From contig NC_023749.2 of NCBI RefSeq assembly GCF_000499845.2, forward strand, positions 7,174,013 to 7,238,012: 64,000 nt of DNA, given 5' to 3'. The DNA is from Phaseolus vulgaris (lineage: Eukaryota; Streptophyta; Magnoliopsida; Fabales; Fabaceae). The first letter of the stretch is position 1, and each line of letters starts with the position of its first letter. Shown here piece after piece: positions 48,797 to 62,029 of the stretch. The translations under genes and the position numbers were made by a program. The notes below the pieces were generated by a model. That model saw only the letters and a program-made list of their open reading frames with translations, had not been told where the DNA came from and ran no database searches.

Positions 48797-51431
48797 ATGA
48801 ATATTTCGGCGCAAGGAGTGCTTCTCCTCGACACTACTTTCTTTTCCAATTTCTCCTTCCGAGGTGACCTTTAGTCACAACCCTTGTCAGTCCCTTCTCT
48901 CTCTGTGTTTTTTTATTTTTTTCTTTTTTGGAACTTCAATCAAACAGTTGGTGGGTCAATCAATTAACCAAATTTGTCACCCTTCAACCTTATTTTTTAA
49001 CTTCTTGTATGCCCACTTGTGTTTCATGGTCAATAATGCTTTCTTTGGTGGCATATTGCATAAAAAATGACAATTTTATGTGGTACTTAACCTTTTTGGT
49101 CAACTCTAAAATTGAGTTCTACATGTGACACTTGTGCTTCAGGGTTTCGCAGGTTGTCGGCTGTTCGACGTTTGCAACAGTGTCAAGGGCTGAGAAGGGG
49201 TTTCTCCAAAAGCATGGCTTGCAGTGTGGAAAATTGTTATATGGGTAGTGGGGTGGTTCATCCTGCCACGGATGCTTATGCTGGAGAGGCAGTTGAAGCT
49301 TTGAAAGCTGGGAAAGTCATAGCAGTACCCACTGATACGCTCTACGGGTTTGCTTGTGATGCTTGGTATGGTGCTATTTCAATCTCTGCTTCAAAACTAA
49401 TGTTGCCTTTATAGCCTGTATGCTTGAAATCCTTCAAGCTTCACTTTTGTTTCTGGCCCTCTAGTTGTTTTTTCAATTCTGTGTTGCATTTTATATTTTT
49501 TCTAGGTAAATGTAATAAACATTGGTTGTAGTGGTTTTACTGTCTTGGATTTTAGTTATAACTATGTTTTTGAAAATTAAAGTTCAAGCTTGGTTAAATC
49601 AACATAAAAGAAAATGGAGACGGAAATATTTTCAGATTAACTGAATCTTTCTTCTTTCTGTACCTTCTGCTGGAAAATTATGAAAACACTATTGTATAGT
49701 ATAGCATTAAGTAAGAATGAAGCTGTAACTGCACCATTACCATTAAACTAGTGAAATTTCAATGAATTTCTGTAAATCTAGATATCGTTTTTTCTCTTAG
49801 TGCATAGCATTGCCGAGTGCTTGCTGTTGGTCGGACTGGATTCAAAAAGGACTTAAAAAAGTTTTGTATGCCTAAAACATATCTGTTGTTTTAATCTACG
49901 AGCCTAATTAAAGCTTTTCACAATATTTCCTGACAGTATATCCAATGAAATGTTGGGTCAGTAAAATTTGATCTTCCTGAAAAGAAGCAGATGAATAATT
50001 GTTTTATGCTATATATCCATTTCATACAGGTTTTGATAAGATGTAAAAAGCTTCATAAACATCATATGGGAGAAAACCCATCGTTCTGAATGCCTACATG
50101 TTTTTTTGGTTTTAATCAAATGTGTTCAAAATTTCGTTTGCTAGTGTCCACATATTTGGACCTTCCTATGTCTCTTATTAAATTGCATTCTGAATGATTG
50201 ATGATTACATCTTACTTTCTATTGGGGCATGTTGGAAGCTCTTTGGAAGCAGTTAACAGGATTTATGAGATCAAAGGCCGTAGACATACCAGCCCTCTGG
50301 CTATTTGTGTTGGTGACGTATCAGACATAAACCGTTTTGCTGTCACTGACCATTTACCTCATGGTCTGCTTGATTCCCTCCTTCCTGGGCCTGTTACAGT
50401 TGTACTAAAACGAGGTCTGTTTGTCATATGTGAGAGAGAGTGTGTAATGGAAAATAAATTTATGGAAGAAAAATATGCAGAATAATCTATAACATATGTT
50501 TAAAGCAATCAGCTAGCAAAGAAATTTATTTAATGCAGCAATGTATTCCTATATCTTCGATCCCTTTGTCAAAATATCTTCTGTGAACCTTTGATTCTGT
50601 TATAAAGATCCTATTTGTTGTCTTGTCTGCTGATAGTATGTATACCTGGATATTTTACAGGAGAGTCAAGCGTTCTTGAACGATCTTTGAACCCAGGATT
50701 GGATAGTATAGGAGTTAGAGTGCCTGATTGCAATTTCATCAGGACCATTGCCCGTGCTTCAGAAACTGCTCTAGCCCTCACCAGTGCAAACCTAAGTGGA
50801 CAGCCAAGTAGTCTTTCCACCAAGGACTTTGAGAACCTCTGGGAACACTGTGCTTTTGTTTATGATGGTGGTTTGATTCCATCAAGTCGTACAGGTTCTA
50901 CAGTTGTGGACCTCACTGCACCACACAAATATAGGATACTTAGACCTGGAAGGTAGCTGGTCTAAACTTTACTATACTACATTGTTTAAAACATGTACTG
51001 TGCTGTAAGATGCAGATGTCAAAAACTATTTCTGTTAAATCATTTTCCCACTCGAATATACGATGAAAATGCTTGGATTTTTCTGTTCAGTATTTCACCA
51101 TTTAAAATGAATGACACCAAATTCATCCAGTTGGGAGAACTTACATAGACCTCTGCAAAATGCATAAGAAAAACGGCCAGCATTCCTATCCGAAGCCTTT
51201 TCTTAAGTAATAATAGTGATTCAACTGACACGTTTTACTAGCAGAATGGTGCATGTTTTGAACAAAACCTGTTCATAATCTTTGGTTACCATGTATATTT
51301 GATATTTTGTAAGTATGAGTTTTATGTTGCATTAAATCGATTGTTCTTGTTTACCCATCATTTGCAGTGCAAAGGAAGAGACAGTTGCCATCTTGGAGAA
51401 GCATTCATTCGTTGAGGCAGTGACCTCTTAA
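48797..51431 (+). CDS. Threonylcarbamoyl-AMP synthase (YrdC/Sua5 domain), probably organellar
   Basis: Five exons join in frame to 273 aa: 48797-48863, 49143-49365, 50239-50414, 50661-50952 and 51368-51431, all with GT-AG borders. The YrdC domain covers about residues 65-255: 'VIAVPTDTLYGFACDAC' (81-97), 'IYEIKGRRHTSPLAI' (105-119), 'LLPGPVTVVLKR' (144-155), 'GVRVPD' (173-178), 'TSANLSGQP' (196-204) and 'GSTVVDLT' (234-241). The family makes threonylcarbamoyl-AMP from threonine, bicarbonate and ATP, the precursor of t6A37 in ANN-decoding tRNAs. The C-terminal Sua5 domain is absent, so it is of the short YrdC type. The first about 47 residues are rich in Arg, Ser and Phe and low in acidic residues, consistent with a transit peptide. 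Met48 could serve as an internal cytosolic start. Confidence 0.93.
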
Positions 51432-53099
51432 ATAAGTTGTGATTCATTTGCAGTGTCACATTGTAGACCTAATGTCCCACTTGCAAAACAAATTCTTTCG
51501 CTTGGACAAGTATGAAGCTATCACCCAGGCTAATATTCCCATTGATTGTTTTATGTTACTTTCATAGGATCTCTAGGATGCATGAAAAAATACTTAAAAA
51601 TGTATGATATTGTGCTTCAATTTGGTTTTTCTATTTTTTTTCCATTAGTACAATACATTTATATATAACTTCTTTATATCTTGAGCACGTGCTATGGAGT
51701 TGTAGACAGTCTAGTGAAATTTAATTCACGAAACATTTCCTGTGGATATCATTATTGTTAAGTGCCAACTAATCATTACTGCAGAACATATTTAACATGA
51801 CTGGTAAGTCAGAAAGCTTGTATCTTTAGCTACATTTGTCACGTGATTTATAAGCTTATTGTGTCATGTAATTGTGGGATTCCTTCAGTATTTAAACATC
51901 TTTGAAACATAAAGTAACCACCGGATATGGATGTTGAACTGTGCTGCCTCTTGCATGACAAAATAATCTTTTGAAAACCTTTTTAGAAGATTGTTTTATA
52001 TATGAAATATTGAGGTTTATATTTGCTAATTATTATAAAAAAAACACGCTTTGATAATTAAAAAGTTTCATAAATAAACACAGACAAACAGATCCTACAT
52101 AGAGAATTTGTAATTTTCATTTGATTAAGGGCAAAGGGTGAACCTGCAAATGTGAGTTTCTGAATAAGCTCTTCGAGTTTGGACTTGTTTTCTTGTCATA
52201 TTATCTAATGGAGATATTCTTCTTTGAATTAGGTAGCATTTCACTAAACAAGGAAGTTTTCTCTAAAATTTAATATAGTTGCATATGTAGACGAATTATT
52301 AAGATAAAGTGATCTAAGACTGTTATAACTTTCATGTTTAATGTGGTAACAAAGACTTTTATTTTTTGCATGTCCTTTGTCAAACATAAACGTTGTCCAA
52401 GATTAGTTATTTGTTAATTTTGATGTTTTTCTGTTGTTGGTTTGGAACTACCTAAATTAGTTGGTTGTTCACACAATATCAAATTTTGGTTAACCAAGCA
52501 CTAAATGGTTTAATTCATGTATCTCAGCGTATTTTGTAACATTATACTAGCGGGTTTGACCAAGATTGGGCTCATTTAAGAATAGGTAAAAACTGAAAAC
52601 GATACAAACCAACGCAGAAATATCAATATTTATCTAAGTTTTACATTCATATATTTTTCATTTTTAATTTAATCTAAAATAAATTAATAAAATAAAATAA
52701 ATAAATAAAAAACACATTTTTAAAACAGTATGCATATGTATACATTATTTGACCAAATTTTTGGTTATCTCCTAAAACGTAATTTAGTCATTTATATCAA
52801 TTTATAATTTTCCGCGTCTTGATTCTTATGCTTTTATATTATCTTATTACTTAAAACAATATATAAATCTAAAAACATAAATTTATTTATTAACTGTCCA
52901 ACTCCAATTCAACAGTAACTATTGTTTTTACAGGTTTAATTTTAGGACAGAATTTTCAAATATTGCCTTCAAGGCTAGCACATTTTAGGAGACAATAGAA
53001 GGAGTTTCTTACAATTCCATATTTCAATTTGATGCAAGGCTGCAAAATGAAAAAAAAAATGGACTCCCAACATTCGCTCTATAGAGATATAGAGTATAA
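51432..53099. other. Spacer downstream of the YRDC gene
   Basis: This holds the probable 3'UTR to about 51750, then AT-rich DNA without a supported gene. Confidence 0.5.
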
Positions 53100-53545
53100 G
53101 TCTCGAATACGCTTCTTTAATGTCGGACACACGTATCAGACACCAACATGTGTACGACACTAGTAGAACATATATAGGTGAAGTGTCAATTTCAAAAAAA
53201 TATCTTGTGGATCTCTGATAATTCTAGCATGATTCCAACACAATTTTAAAAAAGGACAAATATATTAATTTTTTAAAAACTCAAACTAATTTATAAGTTT
53301 TTATTATGATTATAAAAACAAGGAACAAATCATTTTAAACCAGCCATGAGAAACATTTTTCTGCAAAAAAAAGATAACTCAGACATACTTGTGCATATAA
53401 ATATTTATTTTCAATTCATAATTCATAATTATATAATATATAGACCAGTGTCCATGTATCCTACATTTTGAAAATTATACATGTTGAACTATCCGTGTCC
53501 GTGTCGTATCAGTGTCTATGTCAGAGTGCTACATAGAATATAGCT
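53100..53545 (+). repeat. Unclassified dispersed repeat, copy B
   Basis: Homologous in opposite orientation to 35275-35710. The left part has 'TGTCGGACACACGTATCAGA', the core 'TTTTTATTATGATTATAAAA', and the right part 'CCGTGTCCGTGTCGTATCAG' with a GTGCTACATAG end. No coding frame is present. Confidence 0.65.
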
Positions 53546-53630
53546 CTTCCACAAGAATTTCATAACCTCTATAGAGAAAATAGGAGGAGACCAACCATGT
53601 ACGAGACCAACATGTATATGTAGTTAATAG

Positions 53631-53976
53631 GAAGTGCACTTTAAATCTATCTCAATCTTATAAAATGACTGATAAAGTGAGGTTTGTACTTCACTTATAT
53701 AATATGAAATGTTTTTATCTCTAATCAATGTGAGATCTCAAACACACATCCTCACTCCCGAGACCTGTCAACTCATGCATGTGACTATATAATGGATGGT
53801 TTGATCGTTGCTTGATAACGGGTGGTCTAATAAACCCAATAAACTCTCATTACCATATTAAAAATTAAACTTTAATTTAATTCAACTTTATAAAACTGAC
53901 TCATAAGATGAGTTTTTCATCCACTTATATATACTATGAGATGTTTTTAACTATAATTAATGTTGACTCTCCAATA
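53631..53976 (-). mobile_element. Decayed TRIM retrotransposon, both LTRs present
   Basis: On the minus strand a 5' LTR (about 53976-53857) is followed by a weak match to the tRNA-Met primer site ('TAATATGGTAATGAGAGT'), an internal stretch, the purine-rich 'CGGGAGTGAGGATGTG', and a 3' LTR (53744 to about 53631) beginning TGTTTGAGATCTCACATTG. Organisation and sequence match the intact TRIM at 18254-18614 but with many substitutions, so this is an older insertion. No clear target duplication remains. Confidence 0.8.
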
Positions 53977-56900
53977 ATAATATATATTTATTTTCTTGCG
54001 TCGATGTTACATCCACCTTATTAAAAAAAATTCATATTATATTATGCTCTACAAAATTCATAATAAAATATAATATAAAAATAAAGAGGATTTGTTTCTC
54101 AATTTGCTCAATAAAAAATATATGAATTTTAGCACATATATAGTTCATATAGTTAGAGGTTGAATTTTAATTTCATCCATTTTGTGGTTAATAACATAAC
54201 TTCAGAAGATTACCATTCACACTTCCAATCAATCAGTACATTGTCATTTCATCATACTTACTATTTTAAAATTTATTTAAGAATAATTTCAAATTGATTT
54301 ATCTAAGGAAAATATATATCTGGTATCTTGTGTGATATTGTTACATTTTTGCAATTTTACAAGTGAGATTCTAGGCAAATTAAACAATTATTATCATTAA
54401 AAAGAGCATTTCCCACCTTAATTGACCATAAGTGATACTATTTCAGGTGTGGAATAAATTGGTATGGAAGGTTGACTTTTTACATTTATTGAGGTTAACA
54501 AACTATGCAGAAAGTATCCCTTTATAATGATTCGAAAGGATATAAAATTCTTTTAAAAAATCAACCAATCTGGTATATATATATACTTTTTACATTAATT
54601 AATTACTTCTGTAAAACCTCTCTCGTTTCCTAAATGAGTTACATCTACGTCAATTCTACATTTAATGTTTTCAAAATAATCAATAAATTAAATAGTTTTT
54701 CTAGTACCATCCTCACTAAATAAGCACAAAATCACGGGAAAAAACATCCCACGTGATGATGTAACTTGTGAATCAATTAACTTTTCTTTTTTTAATCTTT
54801 TATATAAAGTAACTTTCTCTAACCACATAAAATTATCATAAATGATATTTTTCTTAAAATATTTAATACAATTTTATTCTTAACATTCTCATTAATTAAG
54901 CTAAAACCATCTATTATCACGTGATCTATCTCCGATTTTTTACTTTGCACCTTGTATTGTGGATTATATTGTTTATTTTTCTCATCAAGGTTGTTTTAAG
55001 AAAACGAGTTGTGCACTTTTAAGAAGTATCATAAAATTAGCATAATTAATTAATACCTTTTAATAATAAACCAAATAAAATACCTAGTAAATTATTCCCA
55101 AGACCAAAAAAACAATGTGTTTTCAATTTTTCATGTAATATTATATCATACTAGGAAAGTGACAAATTGTATAATGAGATTTAGCGTAGTTATATATTGC
55201 AAAATTGATCTGTAAGATTTTTAACATAGAATGAAATGTAAAAAAGAAATAGAGTATGCAGCCAATGGGTTGATCCAGGGTGAAAAAGAAAAGTCTCCAA
55301 CATAATAATACAACGACACTTGTATTGATATGATTGAACAAAAATCACCATCATCCTTGTTGTATATATAATCTACTCACTTTACTCAGTCATCTCGAAT
55401 TTAATGTAGTGGAAAAACTTTTTCTAAGATAATAAATTAAGATTCGATATTTTTAAAAATAAAGTTTAATATCTAACCATCTACTTCTTCTAACTCAACC
55501 ACAAACAACTAAAATTAATGAAGAAATTATGTTTAACGGACTTAAATATAAGTAATTTTTATCCACCTGAACTCTATTTAATATTACTATTTTAATATTT
55601 TTTTTGGAAAAAATACTCTTATCATTAAACTTAAGTATTATCCTTAATAAATATAATTGAATGTAATTTAAAAAAAGGCATTTTTATTCTATAAAAGAAA
55701 TATTAAATAAAAGTATAACTATTATTAATTAGTGTGAAAGCATTTAATTTAGTTTGTCTTTAAATTTAGAAATATAGTGTGAAATGGAATCTTACAAAAA
55801 ATAGTGAAAGACATAAAAGAAAAATAAGCGCTTGATAGTTAGTTTCCAAGAGGCAAAAAGCATAATATGGCATTTTATTTACACTTTGTTTGGTACAGGT
55901 AATTCACTATTTTTAAGAGGATTGATTTGATTTATGAAGATTATGAGTCTTTGATATAGATGATTTGAGATATTTTTGAAAAATTGAGTGAGGAAATTAT
56001 ATGAGAAGTGAATGATTTATGGTGATTATTATGTGAACAACCAATTTACCCCATTATCTTTCCTTTTAATATATTTTTTTATAATTATTTATTATGAAAT
56101 TTAAAATAACATTCCTAAATAGTTAATATCTAAAAAAATATATTTTATTTTGTGAAGTAATATGTTTTGAAGCAAAAGAGATGGGTTATAAAATAAAATA
56201 AGTAGTCATAATGAAGCATATAAAGGTGCCTGTATCCCACTATCCATTATGGATACATACCAACACCCATCATTTAAAATATACTAATTCCTTCCAACTC
56301 AGACCATTAACACTTCCCTATTCATACCTGCATTGATGGGGATTGATTGAACAAGATGTTTGCCTTATTTAAGCCACAATCTCTATTATTTTATTTATAC
56401 ATTAATAATTAATAATTCAATACCACATCTATACGTAATAATCAAAATATTTACTATACAAATTTATATTTCTTACCATATGCACCGCATAGAAAGGGAT
56501 GCAAATTTTGACCCAGGACTGGAGTTGACTCAGGCAATGCAATTACCATTTCTTTTCTCATCATTCATTTTCAGATTACCTAAACCACTCTAAATACATT
56601 ACCCAATGCAATTATCAATTCACTAGAAAATACAAATAATTGAAACCAAATAAACTGAAATATTCAATAAATAAATAAACATTTTTATCAGATTGGATTG
56701 AACTTCCTATTTGATTTTGAAAAATGATATAACCCCAATTCAAACTAATTTTATACATGTGAATATAATTTAAATTATAAACTTATTATATGACTCATGT
56801 TTGTATATTTTAAATGTATTTTGACATAATGTATACTTATTTATGAAAAAGTATATTTGAAGAAATAGACTTTTTCCAATAAATACTTTTAAACAGCCAT

Positions 56901-57741
56901 GAATATAAAAATCAAATTCCTCTAATCACGATGAGGGTTTTATACTGGATTCAAATATCCTGTACCACTCATCATATGCTGGCACATCACTTAATTGTTT
57001 ACTCAATTTACCCTTCAATCCGTTCACTACATATGCACACACACAGCACGATAAAAACTGCACGTTAGCATTCCCACGATTCAGAGCAATTGAAAAAAAA
57101 AGTATCATAATAAGAAAATCAATTTTGCATTAACCTGTTTTGTTTTGTGTAGAAACAAATATTTTCTCTTAATTAATTTAATTGTACATTTGAATTGACT
57201 GTGAAGACTCGTTTTTCTTAGTGTCCTCCAAGGATGTGTAGCAAATTGATCTTATTGGATCGTGGGATACTAACGTGCAGTCGTCTTTGCTATGCATACA
57301 TGAGTAGAAAACAGAATTAAGGGTTTATAAGGGTATTTGGTGAATTAAGGGTTTAGAAGGGTATTTGGAGAAGTGAGAAAAGAATGATACAGTAGATTTG
57401 AATCCATCCAATGAGAAAAATAAACACTAGAGAAATATTTTAACCTAAATTGAAGTAATATAAGTCATTTACAGTATAATCAATTAATCATGTCATTGAA
57501 ATTAAAAACACACAACAACAAAAAACAATGGTAGGGTTCCTGTGGAATTGACTAATGAAGAGTCCTCAAAATTCAATACACGGATCTACATGTGGGCTAC
57601 TTTCTAGGAACAAAACAAATTTGTAATTTGTAAATGAAATTTAAATTCAAATCATTCAGATATTATGAATACTCTGTAATAGAATTGAAATTATAAAAAA
57701 AAAAACTACAACAGTATGGTGAATAATACTGAATTGCCAAC
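53977..57741. other. AT-rich intergenic spacer
   Basis: There is no supported gene over 3.7 kb. Short frames (55141-55341, 56360-56593, 56926-57108) have no family features. A 28-bp tandem duplication occurs at 57314-57368. The final few hundred bases are the likely 3' region of the minus-strand proline-rich gene. Confidence 0.5.
57314..57368. repeat. 28-bp tandem duplication
   Basis: Two copies of GAATTAAGGGTTTA(T/G)AAGGG followed by TATTTGG are spaced 28 bases apart and differ at one position. Confidence 0.85.
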
Positions 57742-58227
57742 CTAAAGAAGTTCTCTCCGCGCTGCATATCCATACTGCGACCGCTCAATGTTCTGGCGGC
57801 GCTTCTTGTACACAAACGCTCCCAACACAACCACGCCAGCACCGACGATCACTCCCACCGCTATTCCCGCTTTCTTCCCTGAACTCATTCCTCCCGAGGA
57901 CGTTTTAGCGCGCTCGCCAGCCACATCGTGGTGGTTGACTCCGCCGTCATCTGCACCGTCCGGAGACGGTGCCGGCGAAGGAGATGGAGTGTTCCGAGGC
58001 GGAGGAGGGGGCGGTGAATCGTGAGGAGAAGGTGCAGGGGATGGAGATTGAGGCGATTTGGCCGGGGAAGAGTGGGAAGCAGGAGCGACACGAGGAGAAG
58101 GAGAATGCAGAGGAGGAGAAGAGGGAGAGAGAGCCGGAGGCGGCGATTCGGCGGCGGAAGCGATGGTGACTAAGAAAGAAAGAAGGAAGAGAAGAGCGGA
58201 GAATTTTGCGGGTGCAGGATTCGCCAT
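57742..58227 (-). CDS. Proline-rich/arabinogalactan-like single-pass membrane protein
   Basis: An intronless 161-aa frame on the minus strand. Residues 1-25 are a signal peptide (hydrophobic 'ALLFLLSFLVTIASA' with a cleavage site after ASA). Residues about 26-90 are Pro/Ser/Ala-rich with many SP, AP and SPPPPPP runs, expected to be hydroxyproline-rich and O-glycosylated in the cell wall. Residues about 120-140 form a transmembrane helix ('AGIAVGVIVGAGVVVLGAFV'), followed by a basic cytosolic tail ending 'RSQYGYAARRELL'. This tail type occurs in a small plant family annotated as hydroxyproline-rich glycoproteins. The helix and tail argue against a GPI anchor, unlike classical arabinogalactan proteins. 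The frame is open upstream to 58452; the ATG at 58227 was chosen because it opens the signal peptide. The function is not known from sequence. Confidence 0.88.
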   Translation of the reverse strand: MANPAPAKFSALLFLLSFLVTIASAAESPPPALSPSSPPLHSPSPRVAPASHSSPAKSPQSPSPAPSPHDSPPPPPPRNTPSPSPAPSPDGADDGGVNHHDVAGERAKTSSGGMSSGKKAGIAVGVIVGAGVVVLGAFVYKKRRQNIERSQYGYAARRELL

Positions 58228-58363
58228 TGAAGAATGTTGGATCTGAGATTGAAAGTGCGGTGACGAAGAAAGTGTGTGAGAGAGAAAGAGGAACTGTTTT
58301 GAACGGAACGGGAAATGGAGTGGTAGATCTGGAAAAGTGTGAGGACAGAAAATAATGATTTGG

Positions 58364-58373
58364 GCCTTATAAG
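58364..58373 (-). promoter_or_regulatory. Possible TATA-like element of the proline-rich protein gene
   Basis: The minus strand reads CCTTATAAGG about 140 bases upstream of the ATG. The distance is compatible with a leader of about 110 bases. There is no further support. Confidence 0.3.
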
Positions 58374-59699
58374 GGCTGAGACCTCGTGATTCGAGAAGAT
58401 CGGACGGTCTCGATCGAGAGGAAATCTGAATGGGCGCCGCGTTGAAAGACACGTGGAGAGTGCAAGAAAGACGGAAACTGTTAGTGATAGCTTGAGAAGG
58501 AAGTGACGTGAATGTGATATGGAACTTTAACTCATGTAATTAATTCATTACTATTAACTATATTATTATATATTGCTATTCAATTTGTTCAATAATAAAA
58601 ATATGAGATCTTACATAGTTCTTATTATTTTCGGCGAATAAACATTAAAAGGTTATAAAAGAAAACTTTGTCTCTATTTGTTTGTGCCGTGTGTAAGAAG
58701 AGAACATGCACCATTTTCCATATGTATTTACAAATAGTAAAAGAAAACCTTAAAAAAAATATTATTAATTGCACCAATTTAGCACTGTTGTTATGTGTCG
58801 TCGAAGACACGACAGTGAACTCACTAAGATTGAGTTGTGCTTTTAATAAGTTTGAATAAAAAAAATTATATTAAAAAGGGACAAATCTCAACTATATTAC
58901 TCACTATGTGATGAATGTTTTACACCATAAAATAATAGTTTTATAGTTTATTTAATTAACATATACATTTGTTAAAAAAAATAAAAAAAATGATCTCATT
59001 AGTATTGTTTTGAACCAAGGAAGTATCATCCAGTTTCAAATCTAATATAAATTTATTAATTTTTAAAATAAACAACTCTATCTTTCCCTCCTGGTCTCTT
59101 TTTTTTTTTCTTTTTCCTTCGAAAATTGTTGATATTGTTCTTTCTTTGATGACTGTTGTTCCAATTTTACATCCAACATTGCTCAATAAAAAATGTTTAT
59201 ACAGTTTTACAATAGGTTTGGTGATGATGTAATTGTAATAGGTTGTTTACGTCAATTTTGATTTCTTTTTTCTTAATTTCAAATAATTATTAAGAATCAA
59301 TAACGTGCTGTTAAATTTTTTTTCATAAATAGTACGATGTGATAAAAAAGAAAAAAAAGAGTAATATATTTGAATATTATTTCAAACAGCGGAATTATAG
59401 GTAATGTGATTTTTGTTAAAAAGAAATGAATGTTTTTATATAAATAATATAGATATACTTTCTTGTTCTCGATATATTACACTTCTTACATGATCCACGT
59501 ACTAATAAAAACAATTAATTTTTAAAAAATAGTATTAATATACCAATTAACATTATCTAATAACGGATTTTAATTTTATTCTCATTATTCATTAATGTAA
59601 AACTCAAATGAAAAACAAATCTAAAGTTATAAAAAAAAATATAAAATGTCTTGTAGAAAGGATTAACCATTTATTTTAAAATGTGGATTTTTGTTAAAT
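58374..59699. other. AT-rich spacer
   Basis: The promoter region of the minus-strand gene lies at the left side; the rest is AT-rich. Frames 58625-58859 and 58956-59186 are low-complexity and unsupported. Confidence 0.5.
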
Positions 59700-61200
59700 G
59701 TACCCTCATTTATTCCTTTTTTTATGTGTTTTTTATGGTTTTAAATTTTTCTTGATTTTACTAAAAAAAATTGTACAATTTCTAGAAGGATCTAGAAAAT
59801 TAACTTAGAGTAAAAATGGTATATTTTAAATGACATCTGAATATTTTATTAATAAAATGAAAAGAACATATAAATAGAAAATTCAGTTATTCAGGTTTCA
59901 TTTCAAAAGAACCATCATCTTTCTAAAAGTTCCCTTTTCCTTCCATCTCCCTTCTCTCTAAGATTCTAACCTATTCGTTCTCATCAGTTTGACGATCAGA
60001 GTTCGCCATTAAACTCTTGGCAGCGAGATCTACAAGACTACCCGATCAAAATCTCTAATAGAGTAAGTTCAATTTTATTATTCTCTTTAAGTCAAATTTT
60101 GAACTTGTAGGTTTGTCTCAATCTAAGTTTATGCATGTGTCTCTTTTAGTTTTAGGATTAGTCTTTGTTAGATCAGAGTCCTAGTGATATAGTTCAATTT
60201 TTTATCAGGACTATGTGGTTCAAGTTAAGCTACTCTTAAAGCTTTTGGTAGGTTTGGAGCTCTTCGTGAGCATATGCTCAAGTAAAGGTCAGAGAAGCTA
60301 GTTTAAGGTTTCAATAGAACCCTAAGCTAGAAGATCTGGATGTGGGGGGTGATGTGGTCATCAATTCAAAAAAATTGTTTGCATGATTTCTTGTTTCGAG
60401 TTGATTGGAAATTGAAATGGGTTCGCAAAATTTCTTGTGTTTCAGTTGATTGGAAATTGATTGAAATTGAAATGTGAAATGGTAGATATAGTAGATGTTG
60501 TAGAAATGTATATGAGTTAATTGTGAGATTCAGATTATGAATTTTAATTAATACATAGTATTTTCAGGAAAGAAAATATTGTGTTAAGATTGTTTAGGAT
60601 GTGTACTAGGGATTATCGGAAACAGAAGCACCCGATGTTGGCATCGAATATGGGATTGTGTCGCCCGCCAATGCAGTCACCTTATCTGAAGTTGGCTCGT
60701 CTCAGTTGGAAGCTAGTGGCCCTCTCTAAGTCGTCTAGAAGGAGATATCCTGACTCTCCTGAGATAATGGAATCATATAGATGAAGTTATTCAGATGGTG
60801 AGAGTCGAAGGAGGTTCATATGAATATGTAAGTTGTTTAAAAAATAACTAAGTTGGCATGTATGAGTTAACCATGTCATACTAGGAGAGATATGATATTG
60901 AGATTATTTATGGGCATAGCTGTGTAAATTTCACAGTGATATAATATGACAGGTGCATATCTTTGAGTTTAAGTAACACACGAGTCTTTCGGAAGTAGAG
61001 TCAAGTGTCTATGTGTTGTGAATCACTGTTATAACTAGCTTACCTTGTTATTTGTTTGTGTTTGTTTCTTTACTTGTAATGATCGTGTTGTACACAAGAC
61101 AAATGAGATTGCAGATAATAGAGTTCACTGAGCAGCTGGAGAATGTGATAGCTTTAATTTGAATGCTCTGTTTATTTTTAAAACTTTTGATGTATATATT
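59700..61200 (+). mobile_element. Gypsy-like solo LTR candidate
   Basis: A TATA box-like TATAAATA at 59869-59876 precedes a pyrimidine-rich leader (about 59935-59975). A long, less AT-rich non-coding segment continues to about 61160 and ends with blocks ('ATAACTAGCTTACC', 'TTCACTGAGCAGCTGGAGAA') that resemble the 3' part of legume Ty3/gypsy LTRs. The frame at 60581-60784 is not a retroelement protein. No internal domain, primer site or second LTR is present, so a solo LTR is likely. The boundaries are approximate. Confidence 0.45.
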
Positions 61201-62029
61201 AAAATTCCTATGAAAAGAGATATTCTTTTTGAGATATAATTATGAAATAATTATATATATTATATGTTAAGTATTTCCTTTTATTTTATTATATATGAGT
61301 AAAAAATTAAAAATGTCATAGTTTCCTACTTTATTCATTTCTCTCTCCATCTAACTCTCCATCTAATAAAGAAAAACATGTGTAAATTATTTAAAAATTG
61401 GAAAACACATAATATAATTGATAAAAATGTAATTATTATGATATTCACGTTATAACTGACAAATAAATAGAAATGAAGGAAACACAAGAGACTATGAATG
61501 CGGGCTCCTTTAGTATTTGCAGATTATGAACCCATTTAATATTTTAAAACTATATAATTAATTATATAGTAAACAATTATATATTTTTTCCAAGAATTAC
61601 TGATGTCATCATTTATATTGGCATGTATAAAGAAGAATGAGGATCATAAACTTCCTCCTCAATTTCATGATAGGATTAAGATGAAACACTATTACTACAT
61701 TATACTGACGTGCCATTCTTTTTAACGCAAAAATTGTCTGTATTATTTGTTTAGATGACCAATTATCACGTCAATGTTAAAAAAAGTGTTACATTTTGAA
61801 ACATTAATAATTAATAACTGTTAAAAAGTCTCAAATATAAGTGCATAACTATAGAAAAATTGGAATTTTAAAGTATTTTTAATTTCTTTTTAGCCCATGA
61901 ACCCACTAACCATATTTGGGCCAGTACAAAACCATTTGACAATTTATTTAAGCACCCTATACTTTCTTCTTGCATATCCATATGTGGAAAAAGTTTAAAT
62001 TATCCACTGGTAGAAAATAGTCTAAAATA
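61201..62029. other. AT-rich spacer
   Basis: No supported feature. Confidence 0.5.

Noticed and set aside
57788..58246. Several open frames on the plus strand opposite the proline-rich gene
   Set aside because: They are mirror frames of a GC-rich, Pro/Ser-coding sequence. Their products are low-complexity Gly/Glu/Arg with no domain.
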